The notes beneath the pieces were generated by a model, which saw only the letters and a program-made list of their open reading frames with translations, made no database searches and had not been told where the DNA came from. Of a stretch of DNA of 64,000 nucleotides, positions 53,274-64,000 are shown in pieces. A program made the translations under genes and the position numbers. Numbering within the stretch: position 1 is the first letter of the stretch; each line of letters begins with the position of its first letter. This DNA comes from Knufia peltigerae (taxonomy: Eukaryota > Ascomycota > Eurotiomycetes > Chaetothyriales > Trichomeriaceae), in contig JAPDRN010000124.1 of NCBI GenBank assembly GCA_030247855.1, positions 1-64,000 of the forward strand, read 5' to 3'.

Positions 53274-55554
53274 TCAGCTCTCACCATGCCATGACTCATT
53301 GTCCAACAACACCAATATCGACTTGAACACTGTCGAAATTCTAACTTGGAAACTTTCCAACAAGACAATGCCAATCTTCACCTGTCCAGATAGCTTGACT
53401 TTTGCCTCAGAGTCATTCTCTGTTCCTAATTTCGCAATTGCAAAAACAAGAGTCGCAAGAAACACACAGACGGCGTCATGAGTGGCCTCGAACCTCCTTC
53501 GTGCTCTCTGCGATGCGACTATCTCTTCACCGGCGCCGAGAATCTGGCCAGCGTGGCTCAATGCCAGATCATAGTGACCGCTATGCGTCCATTGATCCAA
53601 TACCCTGGCATGGAGATCTCCCAGCTCGACAGGGGTGGCTGATCTTGAGGCACCTTCACGAGCGACAATTGTATGAGCTATGTCTTGAAAATGCTCCAAT
53701 GGTGTATGGAGAGCCATCACTATTGTGAAAAGTAGGGTCCTTGCAGATGGCATCTCTGTGAACTCTGTTGGTTTTGATTCCAAAAGTCGCTGTGAGTACA
53801 TTTCAATTGTTTCGGGTCTCCAGCACTGTCCCATTGGCGATGAACAGTTTCCCGTGGGGTGGCTCATTGCAAACCAAGATATGGAACCAATACATGACAG
53901 CTCTTGGTAGAAGGTTGTCACTGACGCTGTATCAAGCAAATTTTGTGGATCGCTGTGTTCCAGCCTGCCCAGGAGTGTTTGAACAAGCTGAAGGTGCGGT
54001 CGTGCGAAACTTGGTTGTAATTGTAGTAACAATGTGCGATAACATTCGATGATCAGAATGTCGTTGATCACGATGATTCCTTCAGAAGCTGAGTCAAGCA
54101 GGAGATCAGTATTGTCTAGCAATGTTTGATGATCTGCCATTGCTTGGACGAGTCCAGAATGAGATGCTTCACTGATCTCATCGGATCTCTGGTGTCCACT
54201 GCATAGCCCGAATATCTCCAGGGCTATATATGTTTGCAGCAGACTAGCTGACCTTTCCAATGTATTGATGCTGCAATCATCTAGAATAAGATACGTGAGC
54301 ATCCTTTGGCTGTCAGTGTAGTACAGTTTGGCAATGATCTCGCTTCCAGCAGAATTGCTGAACAAAGCGCCGACGGCAGCCATGGCAAGTACCTGTGCGG
54401 GAAGGGTATGTACAGAGACTTCATAGTCCGTAAAAGAAGAGAAGACCTTATCGACATGTCGGAAGAAAATGCGAATCAACACATCAATCACCTCAATGTC
54501 GTATTGCCGTGGAATCAGCGGACGCTTGATCCAAGAGTCTAGGCGTTCGCGTTGATCCTGAGACGGGGTGTCCCGGGCAAATACAGCTTGATTAAGCCTC
54601 TCATAAGCAGTATCAGTCTGAATATCGCTACCGTAGCTGTTGGTAAGCATCGTCTCATCAAAAAGTATATCGAAAGATGTAGGATCACCAGGGTCAAATC
54701 CCAGGCCATTCAAGAATTCGGATCCGATGTCGAATAGACAAAGAGCCTATGAGATATTAGCGAGGGATCTATGGCCTCTTGGTGTAAAATAGTATACCTG
54801 GCTATAGTCGACCTCTTGTAATTCGGACTGCAGATCAACCAAGGGGGAAATATCTTCATGCTGTCCTGCTATTAAAGGTGAAAAATAGGGATCTGATGGT
54901 CGCAATCGTTCGTCATCTGCTATGACAGTTTCGAAGTCCTCAAGAGCTTCAGTGGCTATGTCAATTGGTGGAGGCCCTTGGGTAGGAAAAGATTCCATAA
55001 TCGGTCCTGTCATGTCCGGCTCATGGGTCCTTTGAAGCCAAGTAGAGGCAGACGCGTTTCCTCGACGCTTTTCTCTCTGATAGGTACATGCCGTATTCTT
55101 AATGGAGCATTTTTGGCACGGTGAACTCCCATTGCATTTCAACTTCTTGCTATGACAGTAGTCACAGGCAAGCCTTACCCGTGGCCTGCGTTGGCTTCGA
55201 GATGTCGTGGGAATATCTAGCATTTCCCGGCGTTTGGGGCATGATTTGGCCATATGCCTGCGCAAAACATCATCACGTTGATAGTGCTCGCCGCACAACT
55301 TGCAGACAAATGGTGCTGCACCGCTGTCTTGACGCAAATTAGCATTCGATCAGGAGGCAATCCATAGATAGTGATATCATACGTATCAGTAGATGCCTGG
55401 CCAAATGCTCTGCTCGGCTGAAAGTGCGTCCACAGATTGAACACTGAAGTTGACATATATGTTAACGAACGTGTGTATGTAGTGTGTCAGAGGAACGTAC
55501 GGTACGATCAGCAGTCGCACTGGCATTGTCCGTGGGAGCTTGCAGTTCCTCCAT
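53274..55554 (-). CDS. transcription factor with two C2H2 fingers and a Zn2Cys6 cluster
   Basis: Four exons: 55554-55501, 55443-55383, 55327-54798 and 54746-53274; introns 55444-55500, 55328-55382 and 54747-54797 (57, 55 and 51 nt). The product is 705 residues. Finger 1, CSICGRTFSRAEHLARHLLI plus H, starts exactly at exon 2 and is completed by the next splice. Finger 2 is CKLCGEHYQRDDVLRRHMAK. A Zn2Cys6 binuclear cluster follows (ACDYCHSKKLKCNG, then PCQKC and a sixth Cys at ACTY). The remainder is a fungal-specific TF region (MLTYLILDDCSINTLERSAS, LQTYIALEIFG). Proteins with both DNA-binding types are a known fungal class. It is divergent from the regulator-like gene at 55891, with 336 bp between starts. 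Confidence 0.9.
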
Positions 55555-55890
55555 ATCCGAGCATCATTCAGGCAGTGGAGAGGTGGAGAATGACGATGAA
55601 CATGAGATGAAGATGACTGAACTTCCACCACCAGGTTCGAGAAAGCCGACGAAAGTGCGGGATATCGGGGGAAAGACATCGACCTGGTTGAGTAGGAGGA
55701 ACCCGGCCCACATGTGGATAAGCGAGGCTCCATAAAGTATGGGGTATTGAATAGTCAGTAAGATACTGTTTGTGACATGTATTTACTTCCAGCTCAGTGG
55801 CTTCATCGCTTCCTGCCTTCCTTCACGATTTTCTCTCATGGACCCGGCACCATTCACTAGACATTTCTATTGTCAGCAACAGGTGGAACA
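55555..55890. promoter_or_regulatory. bidirectional promoter between two regulator genes
   Basis: 336 bp separate the start codons of the divergent transcription factor and the regulator-like protein. Shared control is likely from the distance; no named binding site was identified. Confidence 0.45.
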
Positions 55891-57561
55891 ATGTCAGTAC
55901 ACGACACCACTACTCCATCCACAGCAAGCCTGCAGTACAATCGGTGGACGCCTGAAGAATATGCCGCAGAGCAAGATCAGCAACATCCAGGTGCGATCTT
56001 CTTGAGGAAATACAAGAATGATTTGCTCGAGAAAGAGGGTAGGCAAGGACACCAAAGGCTCTTGAACAAGGAAAGGGCACCTTGCCTACAAGCACTCGCC
56101 AACTCTACAAATACCTTGCATGCAAGTGAATCCTCACTATGTTTAAGTCTCCGATCAACGCGAATAAGTCAAGCTAATGACCGTATCAGCCTGCATGGCC
56201 ATTGAGCTCCTTCCAGGTGGAACTCGATCTACCTCCAGTAGACGAGACTCAGTTGTTGTGTTCTGAACCTTTTACTCGTTTTTCTCATCACTACACCACT
56301 CTGCACTACATAGGTGCGGCACCGTGCACGACAGACGGTGGCTACTTTTCTCATGCTCTGGCCGCACTCGGTGCTGCACTGCAAGGCTCTCCTTACCGCG
56401 TGGCTCTTTGGCTGCATGCAAACCGTACACTTACTGCTACCTTGGCCATCAACAACAAAAGACTTCGAGAATTGAAAGCGCATATAGCAGTGAGTCGCAT
56501 ATCCAGGGGCCAACTGCGGTATGACTTACTGACGTCGATTATGACAGTGGCCACTGATTGAGACGGCCGCCGTCATGAGCAGTGATCTGGTCTTATGGAG
56601 ACGTGCTAACATCGCTCGCGGATTCCCTGAAACGGTGGCTTCTATTACCAGAAGTATGAATGGCAAGAAACTAATCTGATGCAGGCTATAAGGAGATGGT
56701 GGAAGATTCTGGGAGGTGCCGCAGCCCGAGGTGCACACATGTAAGGTCAGCCCTCGATGCGGCAGACAATACTGACTTCGAAGATTCGGCTCACTCACAC
56801 TGTATACTCTTCAACTTGACCTTCTAAAAGCACTACATATGGGCACGACACCAACCATAGCCGCGTCATTTGGCCATCTTCCGCTAGGAGAACCCCCAGA
56901 TTTCTCAATCCTAGACGTTCAGGATCAACTATTCAACGACGCCAGCGACTCAGAGACACGTGAAGAGAATATTCTTTCTCGTCTCTTGATTATCTTGAAC
57001 CATCTTTTAACATACAACTCCATTCTTCATCCATTCCAAGACAAATCGATCGGATCACCAGAAACAAAATTTAAAGTATCATCACTTACTCAAGAAGAGG
57101 AAACCCATCGATCTCGTAAACGAATTGCCAATGCACTTTCACATTGGCATCAACGGCATTTCGAAGCCGTATCAGCAGAGCTTCAAATTTTATACTGCTT
57201 GACAAAGCTTTGCTTTCTAGAGCCTAGACTCCAGTCATTACTTACAGAAGCTGGCTATCCACCTCGATGCACTCATGGCTGGGCGTCCGGATTTGGGCCG
57301 CCCTGTTCACCCGCTCCAGAAGCTGTACACTATGCCTGGCTGATTCTTGAGTTTGTCTCTCACTCCAAAGACCGGGTCGCTTTGTGGTTGCCCATCGCCA
57401 CAGTCTTGGCTGCTCTTTGCATATGGAGAAATATCAAATCTAACGGGGATTCCCGAACATATGGATCGATCAAGGTCCTCAAGCTTTTTCGAGACGAGCT
57501 TGTGACCATGCCCTGGCCTTGCTGCTCTGTCATGATTCAGACTCTGGATATATTGTCATAA
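55891..57561 (+). CDS. regulator-like protein: fungal TF domain without a DNA-binding domain
   Basis: Proposed exons: 55891-56121, 56190-56489, 56548-56634, 56685-56740 and 56784-57561. The introns are 68, 58, 50 and 43 nt, and all phases agree, giving 483 residues. The first intron uses a GC donor (GCAAGT after CAT); no GT donor restores the frame. The third has a weak donor (GTGGCT). The C-terminal part (YAWLILEFVS, LWLPIATVLAALCIWRNI, VLKLFRDELVTMPWPCC) and the middle VELDLPPVDET resemble the effector region of fungal zinc-finger regulators. No C2H2 or Zn2Cys6 motif is visible at the N-terminus. It may be a co-regulator of its divergent neighbour, a truncated factor, or a gene whose first exon I have missed. 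Confidence 0.6.
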
Positions 57562-58239
57562 GATCCTGCGTTTCCCAGGGAGGGTGACGGATAATATGGC
57601 TGTAATAAAAGCCCTGCTTTGTAACATGCCGTACAAGTAAAGTTCGTTACTGTATGTGAGCCGGTCAGAGTATCATTCAAGAAATGAGGAGAAGAGTATC
57701 CACGAGCGTGGCAGGACCTCTAACATTGAGGGTCACCAGCATCATCTCGGCAATATGCTCGGGTCAGGTGGGGGACTCGGCCGAATTCACCTCCAGGTGT
57801 TGAACACGATGCCCAATATGAGATCATCTATGGTGGCCTTGGGCCAGAGCATAGCTGGACTATCGTCTTTTCTAGCTGCTCCTCCAGGGTATCCCTAGTG
57901 GAAGCGTATTTCGTCCTTGCCAAGCGCCTGTCTATGGTGTACCCATAGAGAGAATTGTATGTTAGTCGACATCAGGCTGTTGCGCGCCATGAACCTCGAA
58001 CATCTCAGCTCCGAAGCTCTCTCGACCCCTTTGAAGGTATACCCCCTCCGATACCGCCTTGGCCTTGATCTTCAGTGATCAACATGGTACGGCAATTGCA
58101 AAGCAATCGGCCGAAGACCTAAATTCCGGGGCTATCGAGCCTGTTCGTGCCATGCTTCTGGACGAAGCAATACATAACTACTCGCCTCCATCGGCAGGAA
58201 TCATGAATTGAACCAACTTCTCCAAGTAAACTTCTCATC
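57562..58239. other. intergenic region upstream of the FAD oxidoreductase
   Basis: No complete gene. A frame of about 55 codons ending at 58209 (containing LIFSDQHGTAIAKQSAEDL) looks more protein-like than its surroundings and could be a decayed remnant. I do not recognise it. Confidence 0.4.
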
Positions 58240-59849
58240 ATGATCGGAAGGGATGTTTTGAAAGCGTTTGTACTCGTTGGGCTTACAGCCTTCCTGTGCG
58301 CCGGTAGTATTCTTCAGGATCTTGGACCCAAACTTTCGCCTCAAGCGTGGATCACCACAAACAACTCGACTGCTGTTCGATGGAGTGATTACCATTCACC
58401 TACGGCCGGCTACTATGTTCATGTGGCTGAGGAAGCAGATGTTGCAACAACTGTCAGTATTGAAAACCAAACTGTCAATGCCAATGCTGACAGACTGACA
58501 CACCTCAGGTTAAATACTGCAACAATCATAATATTGGCTTCCTCGCTCAGTCCGGTGGTCGTGGATGGAGTACTACATTCAACACAACAAAGGACTATGT
58601 CATAATCGACCTGCGGAACCTCAACTTTGTCGTCATCAATGGCGAGACAAACCTCGCTCATGTTGGCGGTGGTGCCAATTTTGGGGAGATTGTCGATGCT
58701 GCATATGAGAACGGACTGCAAATGGGTGAGTGTACATCTTATCTGCCGTTTCTATCTGTATGTCTGAGTATTTCCGGCTCTGACATCCTCAACAGTCAAC
58801 GGTGGATGTAATTGCGTTGGGCAAGGGGCATTGCTAGGAGGTGGCCTCAGTCGATTCTCGAACCGATATGGCATGGCTTTGGATCAAATTCTGTCCGCGA
58901 ATCTGGTCACAGCTGAAGGCCAGATGATTACCGTTTCCAACTCTTCCCACCCAGATCTTTTCTGGGCCCTGAAGGGGGCGGGAGCCAATTTTGGTATTGT
59001 GACGTCCAGCTTACAGAAAGCCTACCCGGTCATCGACGATGGAATGGTATGGTACGGTGTCCTTTCGTTCCCTCGCAGCAAGCTGGAGGGCTACATCGAT
59101 GCTCTCAACAATTTGAATCTCACTGAAGACATGGTCATTCACTGGGGCTTCAACTACGACACTCCCAACTCCACGGGCACTCCCATCATCACTTCCCAGG
59201 TGTTCTTCTGGCGAGGAGATGCCGAGGCTGGCAAGAAAGCCTTCAAGCCTCTCTACGACTTGGACCCGTTCAGTGACACGACCCAAGTCATGCCCACCAC
59301 CGACTTGAACAGCTACGTTGATGGCTTCTGTGAGGTTGGAGGTCGCAAGCCAGGCTGGCACGTCGGGCTGAAATCCCTGGATTACAACACGTTTTCGTCG
59401 GTTTGGGACCGTTGGGTGGACTTTGTGAATGGCTCCCAGTTGTACCATACAGAAATCCTCGTCGAGACCTATTACACCGAAGGGATAAGGAAGGCCGCAA
59501 CTACCAAAGACGCTGCGTACGCACAGAGAGACGTCAACCACTTCGCCATGACAATTCCATATTGGGAGGATCCATCAATGGACAAGGAAGTACAGGCATA
59601 CGGAAGTGGAATCCGTGATATGTTCAAAAACACGAGTGGCTTTAACCCTGATAAAATGTGAGTTGTGAAAGGTCTCCTGACGATGAACACATAATGCTGA
59701 CATTCAGTGACTTGCACAGGTACATCAACTTTGCGTATGGCGACGAGCCACTTGAAGAGATCTACGGAGATAGTCTGCCACGTCTGAGAACTCTCAAAAA
59801 GCAGTGGGATCCAAATGGCAAGTTCAATCAATGGTTTCCAATAGTCTGA
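58240..59849 (+). CDS. secreted BBE-type FAD-linked oxidoreductase
   Basis: Four exons: 58240-58452, 58509-58725, 58796-59657 and 59708-59849; introns 58453-58508, 58726-58795 and 59658-59707. The product is 477 residues. An N-terminal hydrophobic segment (FVLVGLTAFLCAG) suggests a signal peptide. The FAD-binding (PCMH) domain has NIGFLAQSGGRGWSTTF, HVGGGANFGEIVDAAYENGL, VGQGALLGGGLSRFSNRYG and LFWALKGAGANFGIVTS. The C-terminal BBE motif is YINFAYGDEP, completed by the last splice. The usual covalent-FAD His is replaced by Trp91 in SGGRGW, while a Cys at the second attachment region (GCNC, about 148) remains. Oxidation of an alcohol, sugar or metabolite with O2 is expected; the substrate is unknown. 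Confidence 0.9.
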
Positions 59850-60429
59850 GCTGGTGTCATTGGATTATACGAGTCATATGTACGTAAAATGCACGGTTAC
59901 AGAATTTCCTATCTTAAAACATTTCTTTCAACGTCCACTTGTCCATGACAGTGGAAGCACATGGTGTCGAACCTAGTATGTGAATTCGCAATGATGTCCC
60001 GTATACTCCGTAGTGCAATGGTCACTCCTCGAGGAGCATGCCATGCCTTGCATTTGCACACTAGCTAGACAGCCCTCCTTTCGGTACCCTTCAGTTGTCC
60101 CTGATGACGCACGGTCGGTACTTGTGGGGGCTAGTGATCATGCTTCAACTCTCACATCTGCCGACGCTTCTCAAGGCGAGAGAGGCCAGATGGCTAGTAT
60201 CGGTAGTGCCAGCGCAAATGAGCTACAACGGCTGAGATCCTACACCCGATGTACCTTCGAAAACACTATGAGCGCGTTACAATGGTGGTTCTAGTGTACG
60301 GGTCTTGTGCAGTATCGTGTCACAATTCTGAGAGGGATCGGTGCCGGTGTTCTTATAATGATGCAGAGATGTTCTCCATTGAAAGTCTCCTCACTATCTA
60401 GCATTTCAGATCCTCGTACTTCTTCAGCC
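59850..60429. other. intergenic region between two same-strand genes
   Basis: No gene recognised. In-frame ATG codons at 60358 and 60361 upstream of the CocE-like start are possible alternative starts but add an unconserved-looking segment. Confidence 0.45.
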
Positions 60430-62465
60430 ATGCCTCTGGAATTGAAGAATCTGCACGTCATCGACGACCAATCGTTCGACTACGTATTCGAGAGAGATGT
60501 TGACATCCCTCTGAAAACAACAAAACCAGCATTCGAAGGAGATCCCCTTATTGTTCGTGCAAACGTCTACCGGCCCAAAAAGCCAGGGAGGAGGTTCCCT
60601 GTACTGGTCACCTACGGGCCCTACGGAAAAGACATACCTTACTCTCAGTTCCACGCCGCTTCGTTTGCAGAAGTCAATCCAAAGCACAAGTCAACCCATT
60701 CGGCATGGGAAGTGCCCGACCCGCTGTTCTGGACGTCCAACGACTACGTGGTCGTGCGGGCAGATGAACGTGGGACGGGAAACAGTCCTGGGTTCCTCGA
60801 CTCTATGAGCTCCGGGACTTGTGACGGGTTCGCGGATGTCATCGAATGGTGTGCGGACCAACCATGGAGCAGTGGCAGGGTAGGACTGTTGGGCATCAGT
60901 TACTACGCCGGATCTCAATGGCGAGCGGCGGCTAGGAATCCCAAGGGACTGGCATGCATCATACCTTGGGAAGGTCAGACGCTTTGAAACAGCACCGGGT
61001 TCTTTCTTTTCCACCAAAGTTCTTGATTTGATTCTCCTGAACCGTCGCTCTCATGGGGGTTACTGAAGTGCCGGAACTGACCACCACCCAGGTATGAGCG
61101 ATTATTACCGAGACCGAGTAAGACATGGCGGGATCTTGTCGAACCAATTCATAAGTATTTACATCCCCTTTGCGGCCCTCCTTTCATTAGTATCTTGTCC
61201 GTGTGCTATTCTCTGACACCGGTCAAACAGAATGGTGGTACGATAGACAAGTCGGATCCAACCAATACGGTCTCGGTGGGAGAACCGAACGAAACTGGGG
61301 CACAGACAGTCTGGAAGGTGTCTTGTCCGCCGAAGAACTGTCTCGGTACAGGGCAGAGCAGCCCGTCGATTGTGCCAACAACAGATACCGCGACGACGTA
61401 TACTTTGCCTCGCGGGATTTCAAGCTCTCGGACGTCAAAGTTCCCGTCCTCAGCGTCGCCAACTGGGGGGGAATCCACCTCCACCTTCGAGGCAACGTGT
61501 TGGGTTATCTCGGGGTCGGGTCCGAGTTCAAGTACCTCCGCTTCATCACAGGACGACACGACCTCCCATTCTTCTACGACGAGGAAGTAAAAGTGCAAAA
61601 GTCATTTCTCGACGCGTGTCTCAAGGGTGACGATCCAGGAGGGTGGCTGTCAACGACACCAGGGTCACCCCCACCCGTCAGCCTGTGCGTGAGGCAAGGC
61701 AACCCCGGTTTCAATGACGCAGAAGCGGAGCGTCTCGCGTTCCCTCGTAGAGCGGAGTGGGAATGGCCCATCGCAAGGACAGTCTATACGAATTATCACC
61801 TCCGCGCCGCGGGAGAGATGTCCACGACACCGCCACCAACCACGGTCACCACCGCGTCAGGGAAAGGGACAGTTTCCTACGAAGCTCCGAAAGGCCGCAA
61901 GATCTTCAAGACACCACCGTTCACCGAACGATGTGAAATCACAGGCCACCCGACCGCAAGACTGAGTGTATCCCTTTCTCCGTCGTCCCGAGAGGAAGAA
62001 GGGCCGTCGACCACACCCACAGACATGGACATCTTCCTCACGCTGCGTCATTACGACAGGCGTGGCACCGAGATCTTTTATACCGGCGCGGTGGGTGACC
62101 CCGTCCCCGTCGTGCGAGGTTGGTTGCGGCTGTCACTCCGCAGCCTCACCTCGCAGCCTACGTTCCTGAGCGACGTTGTGCCCGAGCGCGACTACCTCTC
62201 CACGGACCTACAGCCGGTGGAAATCGGCAAGGTCTACACGGTCGACGTCGAGATCTGGCCCACCTGCGTCGTCGTGGAGGCCGGGGAGGCCCTCGCGTTG
62301 GAGGTTTCGAGCTGTGATTCGCCGGAGGGAGTGTCGCTCTTTGGCCACAACCACCCCGATGATCGGGCGGAGAGTGTTTTCAAAGGTTACAACCACCTCC
62401 ATGTCGGTGGGTCGGAGTATGAAAGTTATCTGCGGCTGCCGATCGTCCCACCACGGGTTGGATGA
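60430..62465 (+). CDS. CocE/NonD (X-Pro dipeptidyl-peptidase, S15-like) family hydrolase
   Basis: Three exons: 60430-60973, 61092-61154 and 61231-62465; introns 60974-61091 (118 nt) and 61155-61230 (76 nt). The product is 613 residues. The N-terminal alpha/beta-hydrolase core has FPVLVTYGPYGKD, VVVRADERGTGNSPG and the nucleophile elbow GLLGISYYAGSQW (Ser157). The 21-codon middle exon encodes MSDYYRDRVRHGGILSNQFI, the family segment after WEG. Later blocks include VPVLSVANWGG, RFITGRHDLPFFYDEEVK and the C-terminal jelly-roll typical of PepX_C (MDIFLTLRHYDRRGTEIFYT; VEIWPTCVVVEAGEALALEV; HNHPDDRAESVFKGYNHLHV). Family members hydrolyse esters or X-Pro peptides; the substrate here is unknown. The last exon is GC-rich. 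Confidence 0.92.
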
Positions 62466-63111
62466 CCCTTCGATGATCTAGCATTCTACTTATGAGGTAC
62501 TCTCCATTTATTTTGTAAAACGTCTACCGATATCGCTGCATGTCTTGGGCGAGAAATTGAGAGCGGAGTACTACCAGTACGAAACGCCGGGCGTGTGAAA
62601 GATGCAGATAAACGCAGGAGAAGCGTTCTCTCGGTCGTAAAAGGACCCAAATGTGCGAAGCCCGAAGGTGGTCGGTGGAGAGAGGCAAGCATGGAGCTAT
62701 CCCCCACCCGAACCGAGTCCTTTTGGAATTCTACCGGCAACAATGGGTAGCCGTTATGAGGGCATAGATTACGTAGATGGGCGAGGAAAATATGATGAAT
62801 GTTCGTCAAACATCCCATGCTTAGAATTGACCAGGTTTGGATCATCATCAACGTGACTTACCACGTAGTTTGTGGTTTTGCGGGTTGACCGAAAAAAAAG
62901 AAACACTTAGTATCACCGGATCGTGTGGCTGGCTAGAAAATTGTGGGAGGGGCACGAAAAGGGGGCCGAAGCCTTGCTACAAATTAACCTCAGCAATATT
63001 TGAGATGCCGAAACCAAATTCATCACGGCGCATTTGTATTTACAGCAATGAGAAGCTCCAGATAATACTGATAAAAATCAATTGTATGCCCTATCAAACA
63101 AATATCAAAGA
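62466..63111. other. intergenic region between convergent genes
   Basis: No gene seen; presumed 3' flanks of both neighbours. Confidence 0.5.
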
Positions 63112-64000
63112 CTAAAACAGAGCCATTCCGTGTGCAGTCGTCTGGAATTTGTTCTCCTTCTTCGCCACCACATCGACATCAATTGTCCTCAGCTTCTTCA
63201 CGTGTTCCAGATCGATCACATCTATTGTGCCACCTTTTGCGGCAGCCACGAACCCCAACCTCCCATCACTACTGGCGCGCATCGTCAATGGCATGATGCC
63301 TGACTCTACTTCACCCAGCAGAGTCTCGAGTTTTGCATCAAAGACGGAAACCTTCCCATTGATGGGAATGCGCTTGGCTTCGTCGAAACGATACTGCGCG
63401 ACCATCACGACACCCGTGGGTGCCACGTGCACAGAGGCTGGTCCGTAGCCCTTTTCCAAGGGAACGGTCTTGACAATGTGTTCTGTCGTCAGGTCGATGG
63501 CCAGAATAGCCGGGTCGGATGGTAAAGTCCCGAACCGTAGGCTGGGCGTGGGGAACAGGAGATACTGACCACAGCTGGAAAGGTCTGGCTGTTCTGTGCC
63601 GCCGGGCACGTCGATTTTGCCTATCATGCGGGCTTCCTCAAGGTCGAGGATCGAGATGAATGGCGCAGTCTTGTTGCAGGTATACGCTCGTTTGCCGTCT
63701 GGTGTCATGACGAACCAGTGTACTTCGAAGAGGCACTCAATGCGTTTGGTGACCTTGTGGGTCTTCAAATCGATAGCAATCAATCCTCCGCCCAATCCAT
63801 CTGCGGCCGAGATCTTTTCGACGGTCACCCACAAAATGTCATGTTGTGTGTCAATCGCAAAGTCGTGCGGAGCTTCGGCGGGCGTCACGTCAATGATATC
63901 CATGAATTTCATTGTGACCAGATCGATGATACTGATTTCCCGCGAGTAGCTACTGTACAAGCCATACATTCCATCGCGATAAGTGTGGGAAGCGTAAAGA
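63112..64000 (-). CDS. YncE/WD40-like beta-propeller protein, 5' end outside window
   Basis: An open frame of about 295 residues runs from the right edge to TAG at 63112-63114. Repeats of about 40-45 residues have the shape of a YVTN/YncE-type propeller: SREISIIDLVTMKFMDIIDV, GLIAIDLKTHKVTKRI, APFISILDLEEARMIGKIDV, PAILAIDLTTEHIVKTVPLE, GKVSVFDAKLETLLGEV and GTIDVIDLEHVKKLRTIDV. The frame continues upstream of the internal ATG at 63969 (LYASHTYRDG) to the edge, so the true start is beyond 64000. No signal peptide can be judged. Such proteins are often periplasmic or secreted in bacteria; a fungal function is not assigned. Confidence 0.82.
   Translation of the reverse strand, partial: LYASHTYRDGMYGLYSSYSREISIIDLVTMKFMDIIDVTPAEAPHDFAIDTQHDILWVTVEKISAADGLGGGLIAIDLKTHKVTKRIECLFEVHWFVMTPDGKRAYTCNKTAPFISILDLEEARMIGKIDVPGGTEQPDLSSCGQYLLFPTPSLRFGTLPSDPAILAIDLTTEHIVKTVPLEKGYGPASVHVAPTGVVMVAQYRFDEAKRIPINGKVSVFDAKLETLLGEVESGIMPLTMRASSDGRLGFVAAAKGGTIDVIDLEHVKKLRTIDVDVVAKKENKFQTTAHGMALF

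Noticed and set aside
18995..62465. A complete secondary-metabolite gene cluster
   Set aside because: Tailoring, transport and regulator genes are present, but no PKS, NRPS, terpene synthase or DMATS, and housekeeping genes (uL5m, CDC34, tRNA) lie among them.
1..64000. CRISPR arrays, insertion sequences or intact transposons
   Set aside because: No regularly spaced repeats, no transposase or reverse-transcriptase motifs and no long terminal repeats were seen.

Overview
This is a eukaryotic window from a filamentous ascomycete (Pezizomycotina). The evidence is the many short GT-AG introns, mostly 40 to 120 nt, with CTAAC/CTAAT-like branch sites, together with fungus-specific families: CRT10, GT91 beta-mannosyltransferase, fungal-type transcription factors, a LovD-like transesterase and a Ybt1-like ABC transporter. 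A member of the Eurotiomycetes or Chaetothyriales would fit, but I cannot place it firmly. Gene models below were built by hand from reading frames and splice sites.

Layout. 0-7 kb: two small Cys/His-rich proteins (the first cut by the window edge), then an unusually long gene-free interval. 7-18 kb: housekeeping-like genes, namely a CLPTM1 membrane protein, a degenerate SDR, an MMtag-domain protein, CRT10 and a GT91 mannosyltransferase. 19-42 kb: an enoyl-reductase-like MDR, a TMEM63/Csc1-type channel, a cytochrome P450, a C2H2 transcription factor, a LovD-like beta-lactamase-fold enzyme with eight exons, mitochondrial ribosomal protein uL5m, a secreted Ala/Thr-rich protein and an SCP2-like/alpha-beta hydrolase. 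42-51 kb: an intronless full-size ABCC transporter, the ubiquitin-conjugating enzyme Cdc34 and a tRNA-Phe gene. 51-64 kb: an epoxide hydrolase, a C2H2+Zn2Cys6 regulator divergent from a regulator-like protein without a DNA-binding domain, a BBE-type FAD oxidoreductase, a CocE/S15-type hydrolase and a partial beta-propeller protein. The metabolic genes resemble secondary-metabolism tailoring, transport and regulation functions, but there is no PKS, NRPS or terpene synthase here, so they are not a demonstrated cluster.

The outstanding feature is the tRNA-Phe(GAA) gene at 50520-50768. Besides the ordinary 19-nt intron at position 37/38, its D-arm and anticodon stem are interrupted by three inserts of 55, 50 and 52 nt. 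Each begins with GT, ends with AG and carries a CTAAC/CTAAT branch-like motif 12-13 nt before its end, as in the mRNA introns of neighbouring genes. Removing exactly these inserts and the canonical intron gives a perfect 73-nt tRNA-Phe cloverleaf. This implies spliceosomal-type introns inside a tRNA gene, separated by exons of 8 and 5 nt, with the A box split and the B box and T-run terminator intact. I know of no described case.
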